Shown here one piece after another: positions 11,600-23,470 of a DNA stretch of 64,000 nucleotides. The translations under genes were made by a program, and so were the position numbers. The stretch's first letter is position 1. Each line of letters starts with the position of its first letter. The stretch lies in the NCBI RefSeq assembly GCF_025698545.1, contig NC_068573.1:873001-937000 (forward strand), in the 5' to 3' direction. Under the pieces are notes generated by a model that searched no databases, had not been told where the DNA came from, and was given only the letters and a program-made list of their open reading frames with translations. This DNA comes from Gossypium raimondii (lineage: Eukaryota > Streptophyta > Magnoliopsida > Malvales > Malvaceae).

Positions 11600-14500
11600 T
11601 GTTGGGAAATGTGCCCATGTTGTAGTAAACATGTAACTATTTTCTATTTATTTGAACGATGAATAAATAAATAAAGTTAATTTCACATTTCACTATTATG
11701 TCTTTTATATTTTGCGTGCATAGCGAAATTGTGACAAGCAAATATTAGCTTATTGATTGTCTAAAGTTCAAACTGAAGATAAGTGGTATTGTGAAGAATG
11801 TTTACATTGAAAGAAAGACAACTTACTTCAGTAGATAATCTAAATGAGTCCATAATCCCGTAAGATAATCCAAGTGAGCATTTGATTCAAAATCTGTAAA
11901 TTTTGGTAATGCTTTATAACCCTGTTTCGACGATGGATACAGGTTAGGGGTGTTACACTACTCGTGGAGTCAACTGCTCTGATAGCCAAGACTAGCCATC
12001 TCCTCAGTTGGAATTGTAGGCAACATAATAATCCTTCTCAGTACTTGCTCCGATAGCCAAGACTAGCCCGTGTCTCAGGCCGTGTGGGCATTCGAAATAG
12101 GGCACACAGCCGTGTCCCAGCCCGTGTCTAAACTTGTGAGCTCTCTGACTTGGGTCACATGGCCAAGCCACAAGCCCGTGTGCTTGGCCATGTGAGCATT
12201 CTGTTTTGTGCAAAGTAAAGATACAGGGGACACATGGCTGTGTCACCTGGCTATGTGTCACACACGACTGAGACACACGTCCGTGTCTCTGCCCGTGTGG
12301 ATAAGAATAGACCATTTTCCTAGCCATATTTCTCACCCAATTTGTCATCAACCTAAATCAACATTTTTGGACATCAACAAGCCATAACAAGGCATTCAAA
12401 TCAAGCCAAAATCAATACTTAAACATGTAATACTATCACATACCAACAATATGCCCTTAGGCTCTTTAAATAACAGCATAACTCATATCAATCAAACAAC
12501 CAATTTCACCTACATTACCAAATACATATATGCATAATTTACCAAATATACCTATTCAACCCAACCATCAATATACCTATAAGATTTCCATCATTCAACC
12601 ATTTCAAACACACATCAAACATGATAAGGCCACTTACATACACATCAAAATTTATCCATCACAAGCCATTTAAATGACTAGTCCCAACAAACATTTATAT
12701 GCCATCATTGGCCAAATTAACCTATACATGCCATTATAACCAAAATTAATTTACTAATTATACCAAAAAGGCTGATGGATAGTGTGAAGTTGCTCCAACC
12801 AGCTTCCAACCAAAATGAACTTCCAAATTGCTATAAAACATGAAAAATAACATAGAGTAAACATTTAAGCTTAGTAAGTCCGTTTAACAAGGAAATTAAC
12901 TTACCATTTAATCACATTGAAGGTAAGCATGCTAATATAACCAAACCAATTTGGCCAAAAGCATAAACACATATCCTCAACGTGTTAGCCATGTAACACT
13001 TTCCATAACCAATAAACATGGATGTACATAATCACTAGGTAAGATTTACATACATGTATTATCCATCTCATATTTCAATATATCATGTAATATCCTTTCT
13101 ATATATTTCAAGTATATATCCATAATAGTTCATTTCAAACTCATATTGTTTCATAGCAGAACTTTGCTCATTGAACCATTTAAAATATCGTTGGATACAC
13201 GGGTAGTAACACGAAGTGTAAAAATCTATAATCTATCAATTCATGTACTTGTATACTTATACAAGCATGTAAACTAGAAGCTCATGTGAGCTGAGTAACA
13301 GGAAGCTCATACGAGCTGTATATCGGGAAGCTCTTGCGAGCCAAATATCGGGAAGCTCATGAGAGCCAAGTATCGAGAAGCTTAAGAGAGTTGTGGTGTG
13401 TCCGTAACACATGCAGGATCACATCCATATCGGGAACCCTAATGACATGTCATTTGTATCCTTCAAATTTCTAAGGTTCAAACGAGACACGATAATTATT
13501 GGATATGTGATCATAATTACACACGGAAATTTGTACAAATCGCATACAACAACATTCAATTATAAAATATATAAATATACAATTTAGTTACACTAACTGA
13601 CCTCGATAAGTTTTCGTATATACGAAAGCTACTAGTCCGATACTTTTTCTTTGCCTCAATCTAACTCCGTATTAGGTCTATCCGAATATATACGAATGAA
13701 TTTAACTCAATTTAACATAATTCATATTCAATTTAATCCAACACACATCTTTGGCAAAATTACTATTTTACCCCTATACTTTTAATTAATTACAATTTAG
13801 TCCCTAGGCTCGAAAAATGAAATTCATACAATTTAATCCTTATTCAAGCCTTGTTGATTTTCATACATATCAATAGTAGCCCATGTATTTCACAAAATTC
13901 AAAATTTTTCCATAACTTTTTTATCTTTTCAATTTAGTCCCTAATTGATAATTTTATCAAAGTTCTCTTTACAAAAGTTGTTTATCTAACAACAACCTTT
14001 CATTTTCTATCATAAAACTTCAAAATTCAACTATACTCATCGATGGCAAAACCCTAATACTTTAATGGTTTTGTAAATTAATCCTCGAGATAGCTAGATT
14101 AAGCTATTGCGATATCGAAAACATAAAAATCATTAAAATGGGACAAGAATACTTACCCAAATAAGAAAAATAAGATGATGAAAATAGATTTTTATTATTT
14201 AATATTACTTTAAATCTTTAATTTCCAAAATTAACCTTAATATTTTTTCAATTTCCAATGATGAATAATCATACTTATCCACTAACTCCTCTAAATGGTC
14301 TTTTTGCTATATAAGGACCTCCAAATTTAAATTCCATAGCTATTTGATACTTTTAACTACTAGAATTCAATTTTTACTCTTTATGCAATTTAGTCCTTTT
14401 TATCAAGCTAGGTATGTAAACGGTAAAATTTCTTAACAAAATTTTCATACGATATTTCTATCATATTGTAGACCATAAAATAATATTAAAATAAATTTTC

Positions 14501-15900
14501 TTCTGACCTCGAATTTGTGGTCCCGAAACCACTATTCCGGATGAGTTGTTACAAGTAGAGACATAGATGTATTCATTGGTAGAATGATATATTAGACTGG
14601 ACCCAAGATGAATTAATTTTGAATCCATTTGTGAATTAATTCACTTGTGATGTTCATAGTGTGATTTACCTAAATCCTAAGTTAGTCATTAACCATGTGT
14701 ATGCAACTCGTGTGTTTTGATATAAGTGGAGGCTTATGCTCTAAAGATGATTGAGCCCATAGCCAGTATGTTTGGTACATGACTTATGTATGGCATGGTT
14801 TTATTAGCAACAATGAAATTCTTATGTCAATTAAAGAGTTAATGATATCCTCTCATTGGCATTGTGTGGATTGATAAATATGGAACATGGCCACGGGTTG
14901 TTTGTTCTCGAATGAGCAATTTATCACAGTCATTTGTTGATTGTGGTCATATTAATCATTAATAAGACACAATGGTGACAATAAGATAAAAATAGGATTG
15001 TATTAAGTAATGCATTTAACTCAAAGGAATCAAGGATATCATATGAGGGTAACACACACATGACGAGGTCATTGGACAAAATAATTGGATGAATTGCTTT
15101 CGTAAAGAGTATACAATAAAGAGTTTTCAATCATGGTACTTCTTGTGAACTAACTGAATGATTAAGTAATTGCGAATTATTGGAACGATGCTTCTAGACA
15201 TAATTGCAATCACTAGAGCCTAATTGTATATGTCTGATTGGTCCCTCTACTAGCTCAACAAAAGCTAGATCGGATTGCATTTGAATTAGAAGAAAATTCT
15301 ACGACTTAGGAAATAATTTAATTGAGTCGATTATTTGATGTGGAATTAAATTAGGTGGTCGTAAGAATAGTTCAACTAAAGAATTTGATTAAAGAATTTT
15401 CTTGAAAAATTAATTTAGAAAATCTAAGTGATTTTTGGAAAAATTAATTTTGATCAAGTAAAATTAAATTAATCAAATCAATTAAAATTAATTTGATATT
15501 TTTGGAAGTTAATTTTCAAGTTAGACAATTGGCCCAATAGGTAATTGAACTTGAAAATTGGACCTAAGATCGTAAATTCGGCCCGGAAGCCCAAAACTGA
15601 GACCAATACCCAAAAACTGGTCGAACTAGGCCAAGTATGTGAAATTGGGCTGACAGTCCAATCGGTGGCTAGACCGGACCGGTTGGGTCGTCATTGACCT
15701 GAATTGAACCGGCAGCAGCTGAACCGACTCAGGGTGTCGTAAGAGTGTCACACCTACATCACTGGACACGGTAATGCTGATGGCCGTGACGGTAGCATCT
15801 CGGTAGCCGGCGGTGATTGGTCATCAGTGATTGAGCAATGAAAGAGTTACACTCCTACTAGGACTCTACTAGAGAATTTGATTCCAGATTAATTATTCAA
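11600..15900. mobile_element. Nested LTR-retrotransposon remnants (copia-like LTR sequence interrupted by gypsy-like LTR sequence)
   Basis: The outer part (about 11601-11890 and 14555-15900) starts TGTTGGGAAATGTGCCCATG and reads like a Ty1/copia LTR and its flank, with no coding frames. The inner part has two minus-strand LTR-like borders: TGTAACACCCCTAACC at about 11957 and TGTAACAACTCATCCGG at 14553. Between them is GC-rich, palindrome-laden sequence (12040-12310, repeated CCCGTGT, CACATGGC and CACACGG), a 25-bp tandem repeat, and AT-rich LTR-like DNA. No gag or pol was found, so these are solo LTRs or deeply deleted elements. Precise borders and the order of insertion are my inference, supported by memory of similar LTRs in cotton. 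Confidence 0.55.
13277..13401. repeat. 25-bp tandem repeat, five units, each an imperfect hairpin
   Basis: GAAGCTC starts at 13277, 13302, 13327 and 13352, and GAAGCTT at 13377, an exact 25-bp period. Each unit contains a short inverted repeat (AGCTCATGTGAGCT in unit 1, AGCTCATACGAGCT in unit 2, AGCTCTTGCGAGC in unit 3), so the DNA or RNA could form a row of small stem-loops. It lies inside the gypsy-like LTR region. Confidence 0.88.
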
Positions 15901-16030
15901 AAAATAATATTATTTTAATATTTTAATATTAAATTTAATTTTATACTCATCTTAATAATATTTTATTAATTTAATCATAAATTTATTATCTTAATATTTA
16001 ATTTAATGTATATATTGTATACATTCTATT
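15901..16030. other. AT-rich junction before the heparanase array
   Basis: About 130 bp of nearly pure A/T. Homology among the array units starts abruptly at 16031 (AAGGAAACTAAAATTTAC), so this is non-array DNA at the left edge. Confidence 0.6.
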
Positions 16031-19000
16031 AAGGAAACTAAAATTTACAAATTCATACATAGCTAAGAACGGTAGTAACAAAAGAAAAATAAGTTAGAAA
16101 CTTTTAACACATTCTAAAACTTCGAACAAGGTTTAAAGGTATTACATTTTGGATAAGGAAATAATGTAGTTTAAACACAGACAGGGGCATGGAAGTCTCT
16201 AATGGTTTCGTAGACTATGGAATGAGCTGCAACCGAGATGGCTGTGGAAGCATTAACAAGCTTTGGATCCATCGCCGGAATGTCGAATGTATCTGTCAAA
16301 ACCATTGAACGACATTCAGCAACATGATTTGACCTTGTATATTTCCACCTAATGCAGTAAGATGATACTCTTCCCTATGCAGGTAACTTTTAAATTCAAA
16401 ATTAGGCTTCGCAGCATCCGTGGATCTCAAATTACAACGATGATGTTCGTAACTTGAAAGGGTTACATCGAACGAGCTGTCTTTCAACAAGTTGACAAAA
16501 ATGATAGAATTCCCAGGCTACAAAAGGAAAAAATTATCCAAATAATACATGATAAAAAAAAAGAATTTGAAAAATGAAAAGTTAGCTTTATCAAAGATAG
16601 CTTACCTTTTTCTTCGGGTTAGACTCTTGAGACTCTTGAGTTACAGCAAGTACAATGTTTTCCATAAGCCGGTGCCATAGAAGCGAACTACAAATGAAAC
16701 AAGTTAAGAAGATGAAATGAAAGCGGTTATAGGGGAAAAAAGCAAGGGCAAGGCTAACACAATTTTTGTGAAGATACTCACCCGTAGTAATCGGGATTGG
16801 AAATAAATGTTGTAGTCTTAAGTAAAGCATAATTTCCACCAAATGAGAGTTTGCCTGCGGAAAACCTTGTGATTGTAGGTTGAAGCCATTCCTAATTGAT
16901 CAAAATACCTGTTTAAGGTGGAAATTTCAATCGCGTGTTGTATTATACGCAAAAAAGGTTAGAGGCAAAGGAAAATGAGAGAAAAATATTACCAAAATCC
17001 ATCAGCAAAGGTTGGAGACACATCTTTAGCACCGCCCTGAAGAGCTCCACCAGATTTAGAAACCCAAGCTCCCGACTGCGGTTTAAACTTGTGGACAATA
17101 TTAAAAACACCCCTATAGGTTTGGGCAACTTGATTCAAGTACGAAGGATCTTGAATCTTGGTAATCAAGTTTAGATCATCACCTGCATAGGCATCAATCG
17201 AATTAAGAAATAGACCATACTAGTAATAAGCAACCATCTAAACGCTCTTCGGTAAACACTAGATCGAGATATATTTGGATACCAGATCCAAGATTGTAGA
17301 TGTGGTGCGTAACCCCGTTAACAACTTCTTGTCCCGAAACTTCTAGGAAGGAATTAAACCATTTCTCGTCATAAAAGCCACTAGGACCTAGAACCTTTGG
17401 TTGAGTTTTGGGATCTGGGTGTAATTCTTTCACCATATTCTTAAGTACTATTACGTCTTTTCCATATTGTTCAGCCTCAACCCTTGTGCCCATCCCAGCT
17501 CCGGAGAGTTGATTTCCTGGCAAGATAAATTGATTAAAGCACGACCGAAAAATAAAAAGGAAAACGATCCCATACGGATCTTCGGGAAAACAATTTTAGT
17601 TACCAAATTCGTAAGAATCAACTTTGTATCCCCTGGAAATAGCATACTTCATGAAATCCCTTGCATTTTGTGAATTCCAATCGCCAACCCAAAGACCCTT
17701 TTTCGCTTTGTGACTCGTTTCTTCCCAGAAGAGCATTCAACCTGAATGTAACCTTTACTTTTCATAATGCCAGATTAATAAAGTCAATATTTTTTCTTTA
17801 GAAAAGAATGTGAAGGTTTAATTCCTTTCGAGAATAGATTGATATACCCACCCAGTTTGATTGAAAAATTTATTCAGTTCGTCCCATCTTTCCACGGGAA
17901 GGCACCCTTGGGAGAACCCAAATAAACTGCCTTCTTTTTTCATGAAATTGGGGCAATTCTTAACTTCTCCTACTCCGTACACCACTTGATCTTGCAACGA
18001 CCCACCAACTTTGATTCTTAAAGAATTGAATGCTGAAAGTAATTTTCAAAATTAGTCTGAAATGATTCTTACCAACATTGAACCAAGTTTAGTCCCACTC
18101 GTTCTCACAACCACTCTTAAGAGATAGCTTTTAACAGTATTCGAATCACATTATTTGCAACTTCCTTTCCGATTCTCAGATTATGAACTACCTTGTACGA
18201 ATTAATGGTAGACACATTTAATTTCACACACGTAGAACTCACCTTTTGTTGCATTTATTAGCACCTGCTTTTTCAAATCCTGCAAACAAATATAAAATAA
18301 AACAATAAGACTCAATGTTTATCTAAAATGCATTTTTCACACACACGCGCACAAAATAAGCATTTCATGCCAAATTTAAAAGTCCAGCCTTTCCCCAAGG
18401 ACATTGATTATAGTTGCATTTTTCAGTAGGCCACCAATCCAGTGTAGCACATACGAAGTTATCATCTGTTTCAGCAACCGATGTTGATCCTTGAATCACC
18501 ACGTTCACATTTTGTGTAAAAGAAAGCGATATCCGAGAAACAATTATTACTAGGCCGAATATGCATTTCAAATCCATTTTCACAAAATCTAGATATTACG
18601 AAAGAGCAGGAAGAATTGATGTAATGGCATTTTAATCGAGCATGTTTATATGTACACATTAAAAGGTTTGTTACAATTAGATTTGAACAAAAAAAAGACT
18701 AGGAAATTTAATCGTGGTGAAAGCATCATTATCATTTAGTTTTAAAGCTACAATTTTGCAGGTGCAACTTCTTCCGTTTTAGTTACGATCGGAATAATGA
18801 TTCCAACTCATTAGTTGGCATGAAAATCTGATTTTAGAACCTCTTTCGTTTCATCTACCATGTAAGTTCCAAAATAAAGGCATGTATTGCTGACTTAAGT
18901 TTTATGTCTTGCTCCCTAAAATATTAAGTGAAAAACAATGTGCATTTTGTTACAAGGAAGGCTGTAAGTTTAAAATTATTTTAACCAGTAATTCTTGCAA

Positions 19001-20828
19001 GTTTACGGAGTTTGCGAAAATTATAACTTGCAATAATTTGACCTATCATTAATCATGAAATAATTGAGACACTTTTTAAATAGTAGCAACTATTTAGAAA
19101 ATTTTACCTCCGTTAGTGTCTCTGCAAATTTGTAGAGGACGACCTATCTACTCTGCCTCCATAAGCCTAAATCTCTTACACGAGTTTTCATAAACTCTTA
19201 CCTATCGTAAAAGTACTAGTGTAGATAAATGAACTTTCATATCTAACTTTAATTTGCTCGATATTTAAAAATAATATATACTTTTTATTAATTCTCTAAT
19301 GTACGGATCTTAATAGAAAGTTTTTTTTTTCATTATTTTATGCAGAATAGACACCACAATCTTGTTATAAGAAAACGAATTGTTGGTTTTGAGAATTTAA
19401 GTCCAGGCTTACAAATAACACCTCTTAATGGTGATGACATGAATTACCAAGACTAAGCACGGCTTATTTTCGTCTACTGTGTAACAATATGTAAAAGAAA
19501 ATCCTGTTAAAATCTAAAACCTCTCAAATAGTTTACTTTTCTTTTATGAAGCTTTTTTGCGCCTTTCTTAAACAAATTCAAAACCAATTGGGGACGAACA
19601 TATGCAGCCCAAGTGCCCATATTTGAATTTTTTATATAATAAAAGCCCAATAGGTAAGCCACCTGCCTAGTGGACTCGACACTTGACTGAGTTGCCTAAG
19701 TAATAAAGAATTCTTTGGCCAAATTCTTCGCAGTATATTTTTCCGTAGAAATTCGTTGTCACGAGCACTCCAAACTACTCGCAGTTATTAATTTAATATA
19801 TTTGAATGTTTATAAACTTTAGAATACAATATAAAACTATTTGACTTTTTTACGTTTTATAAAATTTTGAAATTCCACCAACTGACGATGAAATTGTGTA
19901 GATATATTGTTCCACGGTGGCATTTTTCCTTGTTGTTCTTTGAACCGCTTCATTTTTCACAAGCGTGATGAGTTAACCCCCCGTATTCAATCGTCATTGT
20001 TTCCTCGCGTTTGACTAGTACAAGCACAAAATTACCCCTGTTTAATTTTAAAGTGATTGAATTACTCGTGGTCTAATAGCTTATTATCGCAAATAGTCAA
20101 TTCCATCTTTAATACTCCTCTTTTGCTCACTTTCTAATAGTACATGGACTAAATCGGTCCTGACTCAATTGTACTAGGACCTCTTGGGACATTTTCCCCT
20201 ACTTGTAAACTCCACTAACCAAATGAAGTAACATAGGAATAATCATAACAGTAAAACAAGAATAATAAAATAAAATAATTCATGGGAATGTTATGAACGA
20301 ATATGCTAGTCGAACTAGGTCTCCAAGGTGCGACGTGAAAGAGTAATTAAACACTACAAAACTAGAATGACCGGGTTGAAGTAGAACAAATTCAATATTC
20401 AGCAAGGAAGGTTGAAGTAGAACGATAACGGACCCTGACAAAACATGGCCTTTATTATCCTTTCTTTTCGCCAAACGTTGGAAAAGAATACTGTTTTCTT
20501 CCGATATCGTTCGCTCTATTTTTAATTTTTTTTGGTACGTTGTCATATTAGGAAAACCATTGCTAAGGTAAACCAACGATTCTCGATTCATTACGTTGCA
20601 TTTTATTGGTTCGTCTTTATCATTAAAATGTGTAGGGAACTGTTTTTAATTTTGAAATTGCATTTGCAACTTGTGGTTGAAGATATATGGCAAAGTAGTA
20701 GGTGAAAACAAATAGTGGAAACATGGCGAATCTAAAATAAGACCGACAACGTGTCGTTCATGCCCGAGGGATTACTTCGTTTATGCAACATATAGTTGGA
20801 AATGAATTGAGATAAGGAAGAAATTTTG
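16031..20828. repeat. Array unit 1 (4,798 bp)
   Basis: First of four direct repeats. Each begins with the short block AA(G/C)GAAACTAAAATTTAC at 16031, 20829, 25642 and 30458. The unit contains heparanase-like copy 1 on the minus strand (16171-18577) and about 2.25 kb of gene-free upstream DNA (18578-20828). A 103-codon minus frame at 20280-20591 is not kept in the other units and is not taken as a gene. Confidence 0.95.
16171..18577 (-). pseudogene. Heparanase-like GH79 copy 1, frameshifted and catalytically dead
   Basis: Homologous exon by exon to the intact copy 2. Lesions seen by comparison: an extra T in exon 4 (T run 17699-17703); Lys (AAA, 17055-17057) in place of the nucleophile Glu; Cys changed to Arg and a one-base insertion in exon 7 near 16837-16843, leading to an early stop; in exon 8 a 9-bp duplication (about 16622-16639) and a 27-bp deletion that removes the segment around LRVYAHC; and a one-base deletion in exon 9 near 16304. 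The acid/base position is Gln (17509-17511), as in the other copies. Exon 1 with its signal peptide and the upstream TATA-like box are intact, so transcription is possible. It cannot give a functional GH79 enzyme. Confidence 0.92.
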
Positions 20829-20968
20829 AAGGAAACTAAAATTTACAAATTCATACGTAGCTAAGAACGGTAGTAACAAATGAGAAATAAGTTAGAAACT
20901 TTTAACACATTCTTGAACTTCGAACAAGGTTTAAAGGCATTACATTTTGGATAAGGAAATAATGTAGT

Positions 20969-23395
20969 TTAAACACAGACAGGGGCATGAAAGTCCCTGA
21001 TGGTTAGGTAGACTATGGAATGAGCTGCAACCGAGATGGGTGTGGAAGCATTGACAAGCTTTGGATCCATCGCCGGAATGTCGAAAATATCTGTCAGAAC
21101 CATTGGAACGTCATTCAGCAACACGATTTGACCTTGTATATTTCCACCTAATGCTGTCAGATGATACTCTTCCCTATTCAGGTGACTCCTAAATTCAAAT
21201 TTTGGCTTCGCAGCATCCGTGGGTCTCAAATTACGACGACGATGTTCGTAACTTGAAAGGGTTACGTCGAATGTGCTATCGTTCGACAAGTTGATAAAAA
21301 TTATAGAAATCCCGAGCTACAAATGGAAAAAAAATTATCCTAATAGTACTTGACAACAGTATAGGATTTGAAAAATGAAAAGTTAGCTTTATCAAATATT
21401 GCTTACCTTTTTCTTCGCACAATGAGCATATACACGCAAATTAGGGTTAGACTCTTGAGTTACGGCAAGTACAATACTTCCCATAAGCCGGTGCCATAGA
21501 AGCGCACTAGAAATGAAACAAGTTAAGAAGATGAAATGTCAGTGGCTATAGGGGAAAAAGCAAGGATAAGGCTAACACTGTTTTTGTGAAGATACTGACC
21601 CGTAGTAATCGGGATTGGGAATAAATGTTGTAGTGTCAAGTAAAGCATAATTTCCGCCGATGAGAGTTTGCCTGCAGAAAACCTTGTGATTGTAGGTTGA
21701 AGCCATTCCTAATTGATCAAAATACCTGTTTAAGGTGGAAATTTCAATCGCGTGTCGTATTATACACAGAAAAGGTTGAAGGTAGAGGAAAATGAGAGAG
21801 AAATATTACCAAAATCCATCAGCAAAGGTTGGAGACACATCTTTAGCACCGCCCTGAAGAGCTCCACCAGATTCAGAAACCCAAGCTCCCGACTGCGGTT
21901 TAAACTTGTTGACAATATTAAAAACACCCCTATAGGTTTGGGCAACTTGATTCAAGCACGAAGGATCTTGAATCTTGGTAATCAAGTTTAGATCATCACC
22001 TGCATAGGCATCAATCGAATTAAGAAATAGACCATACTAGTAATAAGTAAGCATCTAAAAGCTCTTCGGTAAACATTGGATCGACATATATCTGGATACC
22101 AGGTCCGAGATTGTAGATGTGGTGCGTAACCCCGTCAACAACTTCTTGTCCCAAAACTTCTAGGAAGGAATTAAACCATTTCTCGTCATAGAAGCCACTA
22201 GGGCCTAGAACCTTTGGTTGAGTTTTGGGATCTGGGTGTAATTCTTTCACCATATTCTTAAGTACTATTACGTCTTTTCCATATTGTTCAGCCTCAACCC
22301 TTGCGCCCATCCTAGCTCCGGAGAGTTGATTTCCTGGCAAGATAAATTGATTAAAGCACGACCGAAAAATAAAATGGAAAACGATCCCATGCGGATCTTT
22401 GGGAAAACAATTTTAGTTACCAAATTCGTAAGAATCAACTTTGTATCCCCTGGAAATAGTATACTTCATGAAATCCCTTGCATTTTGTGAATTCCAATCG
22501 CCAACCCAAAGACACTTTTCGCTTTGTGACTCGTTTCTTCCCAGAAGAGCATTCAACCCGAATGTAACCTTTACTATTCATAATGCCAGATTAATAAAGT
22601 CAATATTTTTTCTTTAGAAAAGAATGTGATGGTTTAATTCCTTTCCAGAATAGATTAATATACCCACCCAGTTTGATTGAAAAAGTTATTCAGTTCGTCC
22701 CATCTTTCCACGGGAAGGCACCCCTGGGAGAACCCAAATAAACTGCCTTCTTTTTTCATGAAATTGGGGCAATTCTTAACTTCTCCTACTCCGTCCACCA
22801 CTTGATCTTGCAACGACCCACCAACTTTGATTCTTAAAGAATTGAATGCTGAAAGTAATTTTCAAAATTAGTCTGAAATGATTCTTACCAACATTGAACC
22901 AAGTTTAGTCCCACTCGTTCTCACAACCAATCTTAAGAGATAGCTTTTAACAGTATTTGAATCGCATTATTTGCAACTTCTTTTCCGATTCTCAGATTAT
23001 GGACTACCTTGTACGAATTAATGGTAGACACATTTAGTTTCACACACGTAGAACTCACCTTTTATTGCATTTATTAGCACCTTCTTTTTCAAATCCTGCA
23101 AACAAATATAAAATAAAACAATAAGACTCAATGTTTATTTAAAATACATTTTTCACACACACACGCGCACAAAATAAGCAATTCATACCAAATTTAAAAG
23201 TCCAGCCTTTCCCCAAGGACATTGATTATAGTTGCATTTTTCAGTAGGCCACCAATCCAGTGTAGCACATACGAAGTTATCATCTATTTCAGCAACCGAT
23301 TTTGACCCTTGAATCACCACGTTCACATTTTGTGTAAAAGAAAGCGATATCCGAGAAACAATTATTACTAGGCCGAATATGCATTTCAAATCCAT
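20969..23395 (-). CDS. Heparanase/beta-glucuronidase-like GH79 protein, copy 2 (intact, 9 exons), acid/base Glu replaced by Gln
   Basis: Plant GH79 GUS/heparanase-like proteins are secreted beta-glucuronidases acting on cell-wall arabinogalactan proteins. Exons (minus): 23395-23189, 23095-23059, 22848-22664, 22568-22421, 22333-22100, 21999-21810, 21725-21600, 21506-21407, 21316-20969. All borders are GT-AG and the phases join to 1575 nt, 524 aa, close to the family's ~540. The start MDLKCIFGLVIIV gives a signal peptide, cut probably before NVNVVIQGS. Family blocks: CATLDWWPTEKC, RIKVGGSLQDQVVYGVG, VTFGLNALLGR, THHIYNLGPG, CRQTLIGGNYALL and LNREEYHLTA. Residues 193-195 read GNQ where active relatives have GNE (proton donor). 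The nucleophile is kept: Glu313 in WVSESGGA. The spacing of 118 residues equals that of human heparanase (225 and 343). Likely binds glycan but hydrolyses poorly; that part is inference. Confidence 0.9.
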
Positions 23396-23454
23396 TTTCA
23401 CAAAATCTAGATATTACGAAAGAGCAGGAAGAATTGATGTAATGGCATTTTAAT

Positions 23455-23470
23455 CGAGCATGTTTATATG
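23455..23470 (-). promoter_or_regulatory. TATA-like box of heparanase copy 2
   Basis: On the minus strand the sequence reads ACATATAAACATG, about 65-75 bp upstream of the ATG. The same box is kept at the equivalent place in copy 1 (about 18640-18655), copy 3 (about 28272-28287) and copy 4 (about 33084-33099). It also marks the left edge of the surviving fifth-unit fragment at 44390. The call rests on sequence and conservation only. Confidence 0.45.

Noticed and set aside
13277-13401. CRISPR-like array
   Set aside because: Units are contiguous with no spacers, and the setting is a plant LTR.
16935-17174. A plus-strand 79-codon frame repeated at 21752, 26566 and 31380
   Set aside because: Antisense shadow of exon 6 plus the adjoining intron, with no family signature of its own.
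17467-17673. A plus-strand 68-codon frame repeated at 22284, 27098 and 31912
   Set aside because: It is the antisense shadow of exons 4-5 of the heparanase-like genes, conserved only because the exons are.
20280-20591. A 103-codon minus frame in spacer 1
   Set aside because: The equivalent spacers of units 2 and 3 do not keep it open, and it has no recognisable domain.
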